Shown: positions 17,051 through 26,188, counted from the first letter of the stretch. The stretch is DNA of 64,000 nucleotides from Afipia massiliensis (GCF_001006325.2 NZ_LBIA02000001.1:3535501-3599500); one strand, 5' to 3'. Notes: generated from the letters alone by a model not told the origin. A program made the numbers and translations.

Positions 17051-17245
17051 ATGCATCAAGCGTGCACCAACAGTTGGACCCGCGCAATTACAGATCGAGT
17101 CGTTGGTTAATGTGCGTCAGCGAAAGGGCGATATATCAGATTGAGCTGCCTGTGGATTCACCATAGGTTTCGGCGGCGCGTGGCGATCCTGACTAGCGGG
17201 CTGGGATCTAAGGAGCTTCCTTTCCCCTGAAACGAGAGGTTCAAG

Positions 17246-17623
17246 ATGGTTACGAGCGTGAAGCAGTTGATGGCTGAAGCCAACGCAGCAGTTCCGAAGA
17301 TCACTCCGGCCGAGGCGCGCGAGATGATTGCAAAAGGCAATACGCTGGTGGTCGACGTGCGCGATGCGCACGAGGTGGAGAAGAGCGGCAAGATTGCCGG
17401 GGCGGTCAATGTCTCGCGCGGCATGCTGGAATTCCGCGCCGATCCTGAATCGCCTTATCACGACAAGAATTTCGCCAAGGACAAAACTGTCATCGTTTAT
17501 TGCGCGTCCGGTGGCCGATCCGCGCTGAGCGGCAAGGCGCTCAAGGATTTGGGTTACGGCGAAGTCTTCAACGCCGGCGCCTTCAAGGACTGGGCGGAAA
17601 GCGGTGGGGCGGTCGAAGCCTGA
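17246..17623 (+). CDS. Rhodanese-like domain protein
   Basis: A single-domain rhodanese of 125 residues with no signal peptide. ITPAEAREMIAKGNTLVVDVRDAHE opens the fold and the active-site loop is CASGGRS, with the catalytic Cys that carries a persulfide, followed by LKDLGY and GAFKDWAESGG. Single-domain proteins of this kind move sulfane sulfur; the acceptor here is unknown. The ribosome-binding site is GAGAGG. It is adjacent to the tRNA-Cys-like gene but on the other strand. Confidence 0.92.
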   Translation: MVTSVKQLMAEANAAVPKITPAEAREMIAKGNTLVVDVRDAHEVEKSGKIAGAVNVSRGMLEFRADPESPYHDKNFAKDKTVIVYCASGGRSALSGKALKDLGYGEVFNAGAFKDWAESGGAVEA

Positions 17624-17655
17624 TCCTGGCACTGCGTCCGGATCGCTAGATCGGC

Positions 17656-18906
17656 TTATTCGCCCGCGAGCCGCAGCACCGGACGCTTGGTCGCCTCGGC
17701 CTCGCGCAGCCGCTGCTCCTCGCGGGCGATGTAGTCGCGCGTGATCGGAACCACACCTTGCCGTTTGCTGAGCTGAATCTGGAACACCATCATGCTCTGC
17801 TTGCGAAACGACATCTCGGACGACGCAAGGTAGAATTCCCACATCCGCACAAAGCGTTCGTCGTACAGCTTCGCAGCTTCCTCGCGGCGGGCGAGGAAGC
17901 GCTCGCGCCACGCCTTCAACGTTTCGGCGTAGTGCAGCCGCAGGACTTCAACGTCATTGACCAGAAGTCCGGCCCGCTCGATCGCAGGCAGCACCTCGGA
18001 TAATGCCGGAATATAGCCGCCGGGGAAAATGTACTTTGCGATCCACGGATTGGTGATGCCGGGGCCTTCCGAACGCCCGATCGAATGCAGCACCATCACC
18101 CCGTCGTCGGCGAGCAGTTCCGCGCAGCGCTTGAAGTAGGTGTCGTAGTAATCGACGCCCACATGTTCGAACATGCCGACGGAGACGATGCGGTCGAACG
18201 GACCGGGTGTCTCACGATAATCCTGCAGACGGAATTCGGCGCGGCCGGTCAGGTTCAATTCACCGGCGCGTGCGTTCGATACGCCGAGTTGTTCCTCGGA
18301 CAGGGTGACGCCGGTCACCTTCGCGCCGGTCATTCCCGCAAGGTAAAGGCCGAGGCCGCCCCAGCCGGACCCGATGTCGAGCAGGCGGTGATCCGGCTTG
18401 ACCAGCAGCTTGGCGGCGAGGTGGCGCTTCTTGGCGAGCTGCGCGTCGTCGAGCGTCGACTCCGGCGTCTCGAAGTATGCGCAACTGTATTGCATATCGG
18501 CGTCGAGGAAGAGGCGATACAGCCGCCCGTCGAGATCGTAGTGGCTGGCGACGTTGCGCTTCGAACGCTCGGGTGGATTGAACTGCTGCCAGTGCCGGAT
18601 CAGGTAACGGAGCCACCACCGCACCCTCGACCAGCGCGGCACCATGTCGGGCTGGTTAAGCGCGATGGCCAGGAGGTCCGCGATCGAGCCGTTTTCGACG
18701 ATAAAGTCGCCGTCCGTATAGATCTCTCCGATGGCCAGTTCCGGATCGAGCAGCAGATGCCGCTGGGCCTCCGCTGTCAGGAATCTGACCGAGACGGGCC
18801 GGCCCGTTCCGTCGCCGCAGGTAAAGGTGGCGCCGCTTGACGTCGTGAACGTCACCGAGCCCCGGCGGATGAACTGGCTCAGGAAAAACCGCAGCAGGCG
18901 ATCCAT
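17656..18906 (-). CDS. cfa: Cyclopropane-fatty-acyl-phospholipid synthase
   Basis: The enzyme adds a methylene from SAM across cis double bonds of membrane phospholipid acyl chains. Start choice is 18906 (MDRLLRFFLSQF); ATG 18915 and TTG 18921 are alternatives. About 416 residues. An N-terminal lipid-binding region with AIGEIYTDGDFIVENGSI precedes the methyltransferase fold with LLDIGSGWGGLGLYLA and VSVGMFEHVG. The ending matches the family. It converges on the rhodanese gene. A fatty acid desaturase gene lies about 6 kb away, but no shared regulation is visible. Confidence 0.94.
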   Translation of the reverse strand: MDRLLRFFLSQFIRRGSVTFTTSSGATFTCGDGTGRPVSVRFLTAEAQRHLLLDPELAIGEIYTDGDFIVENGSIADLLAIALNQPDMVPRWSRVRWWLRYLIRHWQQFNPPERSKRNVASHYDLDGRLYRLFLDADMQYSCAYFETPESTLDDAQLAKKRHLAAKLLVKPDHRLLDIGSGWGGLGLYLAGMTGAKVTGVTLSEEQLGVSNARAGELNLTGRAEFRLQDYRETPGPFDRIVSVGMFEHVGVDYYDTYFKRCAELLADDGVMVLHSIGRSEGPGITNPWIAKYIFPGGYIPALSEVLPAIERAGLLVNDVEVLRLHYAETLKAWRERFLARREEAAKLYDERFVRMWEFYLASSEMSFRKQSMMVFQIQLSKRQGVVPITRDYIAREEQRLREAEATKRPVLRLAGE

Positions 18907-19197
18907 CGAACGCATGTCCAACGATCCAATGTGGTCTCACATGTAGATAAATGTTGGTATTTTTTGTTCCGGTTTCAATCGTATTTTGACGTAGGCCGGG
19001 GTCGTGGAAGGCTGATCTGCATTTTTGTCTGGTGAGTCGATGGCGGCATGCCGAAAGGGCGGCTGCCAACAGGTTCACGCAGTTGCGAAATCTCGGTACT
19101 TCCATTCGCGGCATAATCCGCTAAAGGTGACCGCGAGGCTGAGGGCAGGGCTGGGGCCGCCATCTGACCTTTGCTGGCTTAGATCTGGAGACCTTGG

Positions 19198-20064
19198 ATG
19201 TTGAGCCGAGCGCTCATTTTGGCGGCGGTGGCTTTTGTGTTGGGCTGTTTCGGGGCGACCTCGGCGGACGCGCAGAATCTTGAAGCCGGCAAGCCTCCCT
19301 CCCAGATTTTCTCCAGCACCTGCTCGCTCTGCCACAAGAGTTCGCGCGGATTGCTGAAAAGCGTCTCACCCGGATCGCTGCCGGGCTTCTTGCGCCAGCA
19401 CTACACCACGAGCACCGACATGGCCGCGGCCATGAGCGCCTATGTCCTCTCCAATGGCGCCGCCAATGCAGCGCCGGGCGGGGGCAATCTGACGAGACAA
19501 GGGCAGGAGGCGAAAGGCGGCCGACCCGCGCAGGAGCCGGGTCCCGAGCAGGCAGCGAAGGGCCGCAAGCCGCCGACACAGGAAGCCGCACGACCGGACG
19601 CCGACGGATTGCAGAGCGGTGCGCCCGACCCTCAAACGATGACGGCCCGCCAGAAGGCTGCGGCCGAGCGAAGGGCGGCGAGGCAGGCCGCGCGCGAGGC
19701 TGCCAGGGCCGCGAAAGCCCCCGCGCCGCCGAAGATCGAAGACCGGCACGGAGTGCAGAAGGATGAGCCGGCCGCGGATTCAGCCAAGCAGGACGCAGGC
19801 AAGACCGAACCTGCAAAGGACTCCGACAAGAGAGAAACCGCGAAGGTCGAGGGAACGCGTCCGGACCCGGTGCCCGCTGTGACGCCTGCGCCAAAGGAAG
19901 GTGCGAAACCGGCCGAGGTAGCTGCTGCACCCCCGAAGGAAGATGTCCCGTCGGGTCCGTTGACCATCGACATCGGTCCTGCACCGCCACCGCCGGCGCC
20001 GGTGGTTCCGGTCGGACCGCCGCCGGTTCCTGCCGGTAACCCTGAACCGCCGATCTCCCGCTAA
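19198..20064 (+). CDS. Exported CxxCH protein with a long disordered tail
   Basis: The 288-residue product has a Sec signal (cleavage likely after ADA, residue 25) and a short folded part of about 65 residues containing CSLCH at residues 42-46, a c-type haem attachment motif. TDMAAAMSAYVLSNG follows and could give an axial Met. From about residue 95 to the end the protein is low-complexity, rich in Ala, Pro, Lys and Glu. This suggests a minimal monohaem cytochrome c on a flexible tether, or a structural protein with a chance motif. An LGC at residues 15-17 is a weak lipobox alternative. No oxidase genes are nearby. Confidence 0.75.
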   Translation: MLSRALILAAVAFVLGCFGATSADAQNLEAGKPPSQIFSSTCSLCHKSSRGLLKSVSPGSLPGFLRQHYTTSTDMAAAMSAYVLSNGAANAAPGGGNLTRQGQEAKGGRPAQEPGPEQAAKGRKPPTQEAARPDADGLQSGAPDPQTMTARQKAAAERRAARQAAREAARAAKAPAPPKIEDRHGVQKDEPAADSAKQDAGKTEPAKDSDKRETAKVEGTRPDPVPAVTPAPKEGAKPAEVAAAPPKEDVPSGPLTIDIGPAPPPPAPVVPVGPPPVPAGNPEPPISR

Positions 20065-20125
20065 ACCCATCCGGGCAGCGCATGCGGATCTGCCGCGCGA
20101 TGGCTCTTGTTTCCATCAGAGCAAA

Positions 20126-20147
20126 ACTCTAGAGTGATACTCTAGTG
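20126..20147. promoter_or_regulatory. Putative operator upstream of TetR gene
   Basis: The perfect 10-bp palindrome ACTCTAGAGT (20126-20135) is followed 13 bases on by a second copy of its half, ACTCTAGTG (20139-20147). Both lie immediately upstream of the TetR-thioesterase pair, a typical place for autoregulation. Confidence 0.5.
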
Positions 20148-20162
20148 ATCACGAGGGCCGTC

Positions 20163-20747
20163 ATGGCGGGTGTGCGCGACGATCTGCTGACAGCGGCTTT
20201 GGCTGTATTCGATCAGGACGGTTTCGATGGCGCGACGGTCGCCGCGATCCGAGAGCGTGCCGGTGCGTCCAACGGCAGCTTCTTCCACTTCTTCGGCTCC
20301 AAGCGCGAGCTGGCCGGCACGCTGTTTCTCGAAGTGCTGCGGCGCTACCACATCGCCATGCTCGACGTGATCGATCCGCCGCCGGATGCTGCGGAGGGTA
20401 TCGCCCGTTTGATCCGCACCCATCTGGCATGGGTCGTCGACAACCGCCGCGAAGCCAATTTCCTGTTCGAGATATCGCGCAGCGAGTGGGCGCAGGATGT
20501 GCGCGACGCACGCAAGGCGCGGAATGCAACAGTCGCGGAGGGTGTCGAGGCGTGGCGCGCGCCGTTGGTCGCGGGCGGTGAACTGCGGCCTATGCAGGCC
20601 TCGCTGTTCTTCAGTCAGATCATCGGTCCCGCGCAGTTCGTCTGCCGCGCATGGCTGTCGGGCCGCGATCCATCCGATCCGCGCGACCACGCCGATGGGT
20701 TGATTGCGTGCGCTGTCCGCGCATTGACGGCAGGGGGAGAGCGATAA
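20163..20747 (+). CDS. TetR-family transcriptional regulator
   Basis: The ATG at 20163 (MAGVRDDLLTAAL) gives 194 residues. The N-terminal helix-turn-helix reads VAAIRERAGASNGSFFHFFGSKREL, a classic TetR signature, followed by an all-helical ligand domain. The stop codon overlaps the ATG of the thioesterase gene by one base (TAATG), indicating translational coupling. Together with the upstream palindromes this suggests that it controls itself and the thioesterase in response to an acyl-type ligand; the ligand is inference. Confidence 0.92.
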   Translation: MAGVRDDLLTAALAVFDQDGFDGATVAAIRERAGASNGSFFHFFGSKRELAGTLFLEVLRRYHIAMLDVIDPPPDAAEGIARLIRTHLAWVVDNRREANFLFEISRSEWAQDVRDARKARNATVAEGVEAWRAPLVAGGELRPMQASLFFSQIIGPAQFVCRAWLSGRDPSDPRDHADGLIACAVRALTAGGER

Positions 20748-21208
20748 TGCTTCAGGCTGATACAGAGTTCACACCGATCGCGGCGCACATCCGCAACAAC
20801 GTCATGCGTCAGGGATTCATGACTCATGTCGGCGCGGAGGTCACCGATCTCACGCGCGGCGGCTGTGTGCTGTCGGTGGATCGCCGGCCGGAACTGTTGC
20901 AGCAGAACGGCTTCTTCCACGGCGGTGTAACGGCGTTCCTGATCGACAACGCGACCACGATCGCAGCCGCGACCGTGAAGGGTCAGGCGGCGCTGACCGC
21001 AGAATACAAGTTGAACCTGCTCGCACCGGCGTCGGGCGAACGGTTGATCTGCCGCGCGCGCGTGGTGAAGCCGGGGCGGCAGGTGTCGGTCGTCGCAGCG
21101 GATGTCTTTTGCATCATCGACGGTGCGGAGAAGCACACTGCGACCGCGCTGGCATCGATTGCGATGCTCGATCAAGCCATCGTGCCGAAGGTGGTGAGCC
21201 CGGCCTGA
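20747..21208 (+). CDS. PaaI-type hotdog thioesterase
   Basis: The 153-residue product has the hotdog-fold pattern of PaaI/YdiI acyl-CoA thioesterases: the central NGFFHGGVTAFLIDNATTIAA, with HGG at the start of the hot-dog helix and an acidic residue in it, then TAEYKLNLLAPASGERLICRARV. These enzymes hydrolyse acyl-CoA or aryl-CoA esters. The gene is coupled to the TetR gene by a one-base overlap. Confidence 0.88.
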   Translation: MLQADTEFTPIAAHIRNNVMRQGFMTHVGAEVTDLTRGGCVLSVDRRPELLQQNGFFHGGVTAFLIDNATTIAAATVKGQAALTAEYKLNLLAPASGERLICRARVVKPGRQVSVVAADVFCIIDGAEKHTATALASIAMLDQAIVPKVVSPA

Positions 21209-21278
21209 ACTACAGCTGGGAGTCTGCGATCCTGCGATGGGAGTGATCCATCTCGATCGAAGCGCACTCTCTCCGCTC

Positions 21279-21338
21279 ATTCCCGCGAAAGCGGGAATCC
21301 AGCACTTAGAAAATCTGGGTCCCCGCTTTCGCGGGGAC
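21279..21338. repeat. Twin-hairpin dispersed repeat
   Basis: ATTCCCGC-GAAA-GCGGGAAT (21279-21298) is followed after 20 bases by GTCCCCGC-TTTC-GCGGGGAC (21319-21338). The two hairpins have complementary loops and near-complementary stems. It sits between convergent genes and resembles intergenic palindromes found in many copies in these bacteria. Confidence 0.65.
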
Positions 21339-21367
21339 GACCGGGGATTTGAGGTCGGACAGAAACG

Positions 21368-21398
21368 AAAAGCCCGATCTCGATGAGACCGGGCTTTT
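21368..21398 (-). terminator. Terminator of rplI
   Basis: AAAAGCCCG pairs with CGGGCTTTT, with an inner TCTC/GAGA stem and one A-C mismatch. On the minus strand it ends in a U-run and lies 30 bases after the rplI stop. Confidence 0.8.
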
Positions 21399-21428
21399 GG
21401 GTTTTGTGGTTCGGCTTGCGCCGGAGTC

Positions 21429-22034
21429 TTACTTCTCTTCGGCAGGTGCTTCGGCCGGCTCGGCAACTTCGTCGTGCTGCGCTTCCGGATCGAAGAACTC
21501 GCCGGCGGCGGCGATGGCTTCGGCAGCCGCGTCGCGATCTTCCTGACGGCTGTTGACGTCTTCGCCGCGGTTGATGCGCTCGGCTTCGGCCTCGGAGCGA
21601 GCAACCGTCGTCGACACGTGGACTTCGACTTCAGGATGCACAGCGATGGTGATCTTGTGCTGGCCGATGGTCTTGATCGGCGCGTCGAGCAGCACCTGCT
21701 GACGGTTCAGCGAAACGCCGTCGGCTTCGAGGGCGGCCATGATGTCGCGCACCGACACCGAGCCGTAAAGCTGGCCGGTTTCCGACGCCTGACGGATGAT
21801 GACGACGTTGCGGCCGTCGATCTTCTCGGCGACCTTGGTGGCTTCACCCTTGGCCTGGATGTTCTTGGCCTCGAGATCGGCCTTCATGCCGTCGTACTTC
21901 TCGCGGTTTTCCTTGGTCGCGCGCAGCGCCTTGTTGCGCTTGAGCAGGAAGTTGCGGGCGAACCCGTCCTTCACTTTGACCACATCGCCCATCTGGCCGA
22001 GCTTGGCCACGCGTTCCAGCAGAATGACTTCCAT
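21429..22034 (-). CDS. rplI: 50S ribosomal protein L9
   Basis: L9 binds 23S rRNA near the L1 stalk. The ATG at 22034 gives [19 protein letters not shown], the exact family start, then [19 protein letters not shown]. The 201-residue length reflects an acidic C-terminal extension of about 45 residues, common in Rhizobiales. The operon order rpsF-rpsR-DUF2232-rplI is conserved. Confidence 0.98.
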   Translation of the reverse strand: MEVILLERVAKLGQMGDVVKVKDGFARNFLLKRNKALRATKENREKYDGMKADLEAKNIQAKGEATKVAEKIDGRNVVIIRQASETGQLYGSVSVRDIMAALEADGVSLNRQQVLLDAPIKTIGQHKITIAVHPEVEVHVSTTVARSEAEAERINRGEDVNSRQEDRDAAAEAIAAAGEFFDPEAQHDEVAEPAEAPAEEK

Positions 22035-22089
22035 TTGAGTTCTCCGTTGAGTCTGAGTTGAGTTGAAGATGTTGCGTTCAGGTTGAAGA

Positions 22090-23055
22090 TCAGGAACTCG
22101 GCAGGGGCGGTGGCCCGCGCCGGTTCCAGTAGGCTTGTCGAATTCCAAGAACAGCATCGGCGAGGCCGAGGCCGATCATTCCAATCAGCGGCCAGCCGAT
22201 GAACAGCGTCCCGGCATAGGCGGCGCCGAGCACGAAAGCGCGGCCCGAAAATGCCTGCGTCACGGTATGCAGCACCGCAAACCCCGTGATCGCATAAGCC
22301 ATCAGCAGCGCCGCGCTGACGATCTGCGCCAGCATCGCCAGCAGCCCGCCGGTAAAGCAGAGCACGACTGCGACCAGCAGCGCGCCCAGCACCATCCTCG
22401 GCAGTGTGGTGGTGCGCAGGTCGGGCCATGGCCGCATCAGGCGGCCGGATGTGGTCGTGATCTTGGCGGAGAGCCACAGATTGAGTGTCAGCGTTACCAT
22501 CGCGATGATGGTCGCGGCACCTGGCGCAACCGCCACCAGTGCGTCGACCACCCGTTCGCTTTCACCCGCAGGCGTGACAGCCCCGCGCCCGATGATGCGC
22601 AGCAGTCCGCGGCGCAGCGCGCCGTTGATGCTCTCTGCGTCGCTGCCCAGTGTGAGCAGCGCGCTGATCGTGGTGAGGATGGCGAATGCTGCGATCCACA
22701 TCAGGATGCGACCGGTTGGATACCAGTCGAGCGCCGGCGCGAGATTTGCCAGTTGTGGATCGTTCGAGACCGGACGCGCCAGCAGCGTCAGGTATCCAAG
22801 CCACCATGCGGGCAGGGCGATGCTGAGCGCGAACGCTGCCATATAGGGGAAACCGAAAATGCCGCCGAGGCCGAGCGCAGCGACAATCCCGCCGATCAGT
22901 GCGGTGGCCGATCCCCAGCCCAGCGCAGCGACCATCAACGGCAGCGGCGCGAGGTAAAACAGCACGATCGAGATCAGCGCGCCGGACACGATCGACGCGA
23001 ACATCAATGCCGACGCCAGGCCGGCCGCGACTGCTATGAGGATGCTCGTCATCAT
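22090..23055 (-). CDS. DUF2232 polytopic membrane protein
   Basis: The 321-residue protein (start ATG 23055 or 23052) has about eight hydrophobic helices, including [18 protein letters not shown] and [20 protein letters not shown]. It matches the DUF2232/YybS-like family that sits between rpsR and rplI in many alphaproteobacteria. Its function is not known; an energy-coupling or transport role has been suggested for relatives. It is co-directional with the ribosomal genes. Confidence 0.88.
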   Translation of the reverse strand: MMTSILIAVAAGLASALMFASIVSGALISIVLFYLAPLPLMVAALGWGSATALIGGIVAALGLGGIFGFPYMAAFALSIALPAWWLGYLTLLARPVSNDPQLANLAPALDWYPTGRILMWIAAFAILTTISALLTLGSDAESINGALRRGLLRIIGRGAVTPAGESERVVDALVAVAPGAATIIAMVTLTLNLWLSAKITTTSGRLMRPWPDLRTTTLPRMVLGALLVAVVLCFTGGLLAMLAQIVSAALLMAYAITGFAVLHTVTQAFSGRAFVLGAAYAGTLFIGWPLIGMIGLGLADAVLGIRQAYWNRRGPPPLPSS

Positions 23056-23190
23056 CAGCTGTCCCGCTCCTTTCGAGCGGTTAGAGGCCCCGAAGACCCC
23101 AACCATCCACCGTGGGACGACCCCGCAGTGTTATGAGATTAAAATCAAGAGAGTCGCGAGCGCGCGGAGGCCGCGCGCTCGCTGTATCGT

Positions 23191-23430
23191 TTAGCGGATC
23201 ACGTAAGGCAGAAGGCCGAGGAACCGCGAGCGCTTGATGGCGCGGGCGAGTTCACGCTGCTTCTTTGCCGACACGGCCGTAATGCGGCTCGGCACGATCT
23301 TGCCGCGCTCGGACACGTAACGCATCAGCAGCTTCGAATCCTTGTAGTCGATCTTCGGCGCGTTCGGGCCCGTGAACGGGCACGTTTTACGGCGGCGGAA
23401 GAACGGACGGCGTGCACCTGCTTCAGCCAT
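23191..23430 (-). CDS. rpsR: 30S ribosomal protein S18
   Basis: S18 binds S6 and the 16S rRNA central domain. The 79-residue product contains [19 protein letters not shown] and [20 protein letters not shown], both diagnostic. It lies 5 bases after rpsF, its usual partner. Confidence 0.98.
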   Translation of the reverse strand: MAEAGARRPFFRRRKTCPFTGPNAPKIDYKDSKLLMRYVSERGKIVPSRITAVSAKKQRELARAIKRSRFLGLLPYVIR

Positions 23431-23435
23431 GTGTC

Positions 23436-23912
23436 TTACTCCTCAACCGCTGCAGTTGCGTCTTCGTCGCGCGGACGGCGCGGACCACGATCACCACGGA
23501 AACCACCGCCTTCGCGGTCGCCGCCACGGAAGCCACCGCCTTCGCGGTCGCCACGGAAGCCGCCGCCACCGCGCTCGTCGCGGTCACGCTCGGCCTTGCG
23601 CATCATGGCGGAGGGGCCTTCCTCCAGCTCATCGACGCGGACGGTGATGTAACGGATGACGTCTTCGTTGATGCGTTCCTGACGCTCGATCTCGGCGACC
23701 ACCGCTGCGGGGCCATCGATGTTGAGCAGCATGAAATGCGCCTTGCGGTTCTTGTGCATGCGATAGGTGAGGGAGCGCACGCCCCAGTTCTCGGTCTTGG
23801 TGACCTTGCCGCCGAGACCTTCGATCACACCGGTAATCTGCGTGGTGAATTCTTCGACCTGCTGGGCGCTCGCATCCTGACGCGCGAGAAAAACATGCTC
23901 GTAAAGAGGCAT
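23436..23912 (-). CDS. rpsF: 30S ribosomal protein S6 with RGG-rich tail
   Basis: The ATG at 23912 ([13 protein letters not shown]) gives 158 residues. Residues 1-100 are the ferredoxin-like S6 core, including [19 protein letters not shown]. The tail from about 110 carries three GGGFRG units (residues 116-140) interspersed with Arg-Asp, then an acidic end. At DNA level this gives a run of near-identical 30-base repeats at about 23490-23570. Tails of this type occur in Rhizobiales S6, though copy number varies. Confidence 0.98.
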   Translation of the reverse strand: MPLYEHVFLARQDASAQQVEEFTTQITGVIEGLGGKVTKTENWGVRSLTYRMHKNRKAHFMLLNIDGPAAVVAEIERQERINEDVIRYITVRVDELEEGPSAMMRKAERDRDERGGGGFRGDREGGGFRGGDREGGGFRGDRGPRRPRDEDATAAVEE

Positions 23913-24180
23913 GGGAGTCCTTTCCAATGTTAGCGCGGTTCCTGGCGGCAAGCCCTTCGAGACCTTCGGAAAGGACCTCGATATTGCTCAGAAGGCGGAA
24001 GCACGGGACGACGGACCGACTGGCCCTGCCGCATCAATCAAACTGGAATGTCAGACTGGTGAGACCGTCCGTTCAGCTCCCGGCCGGGATCCACGGATGG
24101 CGCGGTTATAAGGATTCCGGGGCTGTTTGCAAGGCGCTGGATACGCTTGATGACCGCCAGATCTGCCTTGATCCATTTGT

Positions 24181-24195
24181 TTGTATGACATACAA
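24181..24195. promoter_or_regulatory. Perfect palindromic operator of the TetR-desaturase operon
   Basis: TTGTATG-A-CATACAA is a perfect 15-bp palindrome located 49 bases upstream of the TetR start codon. It fits the size and symmetry of TetR-family operators. The surrounding 23913-24243 interval otherwise holds no gene and separates rpsF from this operon. Confidence 0.7.
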
Positions 24196-24243
24196 TTAGA
24201 TGGCTGCGAATGGCCTCGGACGAGTCGGCTGCGAGAGCGCGAG

Positions 24244-24951
24244 ATGAAAACCATATCTCCCAGAGGTGGTGGTCGCGATCCGAAACACGCATCCCGTGCG
24301 ACCCGCACGGCAGGGCGGCAGATGCGGTCGCGGCTGCTCGATGCGGCCAGCGGCCTGTTCAAGGAACGCGGGGTGGCTGGCACCTCAATCGCCGAAATCG
24401 CAGCAGCGGCAGACGCTTTCCCAAGCCAAGTCACCTACTACTTCCGTACCAAGGAAGCGCTGTTCGTCGAGGCGGCCTGCCGCGACGTGCTGTATGTCGC
24501 CCGCGCCGCTGAGCAGAACGCCGGCAAACAGCTTTCACCGAATGATTACACCCGTTCGCTGGTCGAAAGCGTGATGCGGACGGATGCCGTCGGCTTCTTT
24601 GTCGAAGCGATGACGCTGACCCGCCGCCGCCAGGATCTTGCTCCGCTGGTGGAGCGCACCGTCGAGCGGCTGCACTCCGAAGGGTTGCGCGCCTATGCCG
24701 CCGAGATGATCGCGCGCGGATGGCATTCGCGCCTTGATCCGGAAACGAGCGCGCGGCGTTTCTGGGCAATTACGATCGGCGTGACCATCGAGGGACACGC
24801 GATGGGGCGATCCTCCGAGGATCTCGTCGCCGAGATGCTGCGCCTGCTTGGACCTCAGGCCGATGTCGCCGCCGATGGCGCGCGGCTCCGGCTCGTCGGC
24901 GCGGCGGATTCCCCCGATGAAACGCCACAAAACAAAAAGGAGAAGCGCTAA
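24244..24951 (+). CDS. TetR-family regulator of a fatty acid desaturase
   Basis: The ATG at 24244 gives 235 residues; a TTG at 24181 would start inside the operator palindrome and is unlikely. The HTH reads TSIAEIAAAADAFPSQVTYYFRTKEALF. The C-terminal domain is helical, with VGFFVEAMTLTRRRQDLAPLVERT. The stop overlaps the desaturase ATG by one base. By analogy with DesT/FabR-type TetR proteins it may sense acyl-CoA and adjust membrane unsaturation; this is inference from context. Confidence 0.92.
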   Translation: MKTISPRGGGRDPKHASRATRTAGRQMRSRLLDAASGLFKERGVAGTSIAEIAAAADAFPSQVTYYFRTKEALFVEAACRDVLYVARAAEQNAGKQLSPNDYTRSLVESVMRTDAVGFFVEAMTLTRRRQDLAPLVERTVERLHSEGLRAYAAEMIARGWHSRLDPETSARRFWAITIGVTIEGHAMGRSSEDLVAEMLRLLGPQADVAADGARLRLVGAADSPDETPQNKKEKR

Positions 24952-25976
24952 TGAATGCTCCACGCATCCGTGCACGTGACCTCATGACCGAGCAGGAATT
25001 GATGGAGGTGCGCACGCGCTCGACGTGGAAGGGTGTCGCGCTGATCGCGCACGCCTGGGCTCTCATCCTTGGATCGATTGCGATGGTTGCAGTCTGGCCG
25101 AATCCATTCACATTTCTGTTGGCGGTCGGCATCATCGGCTCGCGTCAGCTTGGCCTTGCGATCCTGATGCACGACGGGGCCCATGGCAGTCTCGCGAACG
25201 GCGACAAACTGAACATGTTTCTCAGCCAGTGGTTTTGCGCTTATCCGGTTTTCGCGGAGACGCGGGCCTATCGCCGCTATCATCTTCAGCATCACGCCCA
25301 TACGCAGCAGGACAACGACCCGGACCTGATTCTGTCTGCGCCGTTTCCGATCACGCAGCCTAGCTACCGGCGGAAATTCTGGCGCGATATTACCGGCCAG
25401 ACCGGCTACCAGCAGCGCAAGGCGCAGTTTCTGAATGCGATTGGCGAGCCCGCATGGCCGTTGCGGCAGCGCGCTGCGAATTTCTGGGAGAAGCTCGGCC
25501 CGCAGATCGTGGTCAATGCGATTTTGTTCGCAGGACTGGCGGCGGCAGGCGTGTGGTGGGCTTATCCGTTGCTCTGGCTTACGCCTCTGATGACGTGGAT
25601 GATGGTGATCAGCCGCGTCCGCAACATCGCGGAACACGCCGTCGTGCCGGACAGCAACGATCCGCTACGCAACACGCGCACCACGCGTGCAGGCTTCCTC
25701 GAACGGCTGTTCGTCGCGCCGTATTATGTCAACTACCATCTCGAACACCATCTGCTGTTCTACGTGCCTTGCTACAATCTGCGGCGCGTGCACGAAATCC
25801 TGACGCGCGGTCCGCATGCTGCACGGATGGAAGTGCAGCCGAGCTACGCCGCAGTACTGCGGCTCGCGACGTCGCGTCCGAAGGATCAGGATCGGCCGGG
25901 CGAGCTTGTCAGCAACGTGCGGCGCGCGCGTACCGGCGCGGTGGTTGACGGCAACCAGGCGGCGTCAGGCTTCTAG
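24951..25976 (+). CDS. Membrane fatty acid desaturase
   Basis: The 341-residue integral membrane protein has the three histidine boxes of the acyl desaturase family: HDGAHG near residue 75, HLQHHAH near 113, and NYHLEHH near 262, which bind a di-iron centre. Hydrophobic segments flank them (ALIAHAWALILGSIAMVAV, VVNAILFAGLAAAGVWWAY). The regiospecificity is unknown, and some relatives act on carotenoids or aldehydes rather than fatty acids. It is translationally coupled to the TetR gene. Confidence 0.9.
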   Translation: MNAPRIRARDLMTEQELMEVRTRSTWKGVALIAHAWALILGSIAMVAVWPNPFTFLLAVGIIGSRQLGLAILMHDGAHGSLANGDKLNMFLSQWFCAYPVFAETRAYRRYHLQHHAHTQQDNDPDLILSAPFPITQPSYRRKFWRDITGQTGYQQRKAQFLNAIGEPAWPLRQRAANFWEKLGPQIVVNAILFAGLAAAGVWWAYPLLWLTPLMTWMMVISRVRNIAEHAVVPDSNDPLRNTRTTRAGFLERLFVAPYYVNYHLEHHLLFYVPCYNLRRVHEILTRGPHAARMEVQPSYAAVLRLATSRPKDQDRPGELVSNVRRARTGAVVDGNQAASGF

Positions 25977-25990
25977 CCTCGGACAGCGGC

Positions 25991-26188
25991 TTAACGCTGT
26001 TCCGATGTCGAATGCGGCCTCGCCAGACCCGTTGTTCCAGGCGGTGCCTTGTCCGTAGTGGCGACGACGGTTGGGCTGATGTCGAACGCGGTCACCAGCG
26101 CTGCTCCGAATACCGCAAGGAGAACGGCCGCGAAGATCAGGACAGGTGCCAAGGCTAATGTTTGTGGCTTGCGAGGGTCTTCTTCCAT
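25991..26188 (-). CDS. Small single-helix membrane protein (65 aa)
   Basis: The ATG at 26188 with GTGGAG upstream gives a 65-residue protein with one strong hydrophobic helix (LALAPVLIFAAVLLAVFGAA) and a short polar tail. The frame continues upstream to 26341 without a plausible protein. It converges with the desaturase gene at 15 bases. No family is recognised; it could be a real small protein or chance. Confidence 0.45.
   Translation of the reverse strand: MEEDPRKPQTLALAPVLIFAAVLLAVFGAALVTAFDISPTVVATTDKAPPGTTGLARPHSTSEQR

Noticed and set aside
17246-17623. Functional link between the rhodanese and the tRNA-Cys-like gene
   Set aside because: They are on opposite strands with a 195-base gap and no shared signal; proximity alone is not evidence.
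23490-23570. Short tandem repeats that could suggest a CRISPR
   Set aside because: They are in frame within rpsF, encode GGGFRG units, have no unique spacers and no cas genes nearby.
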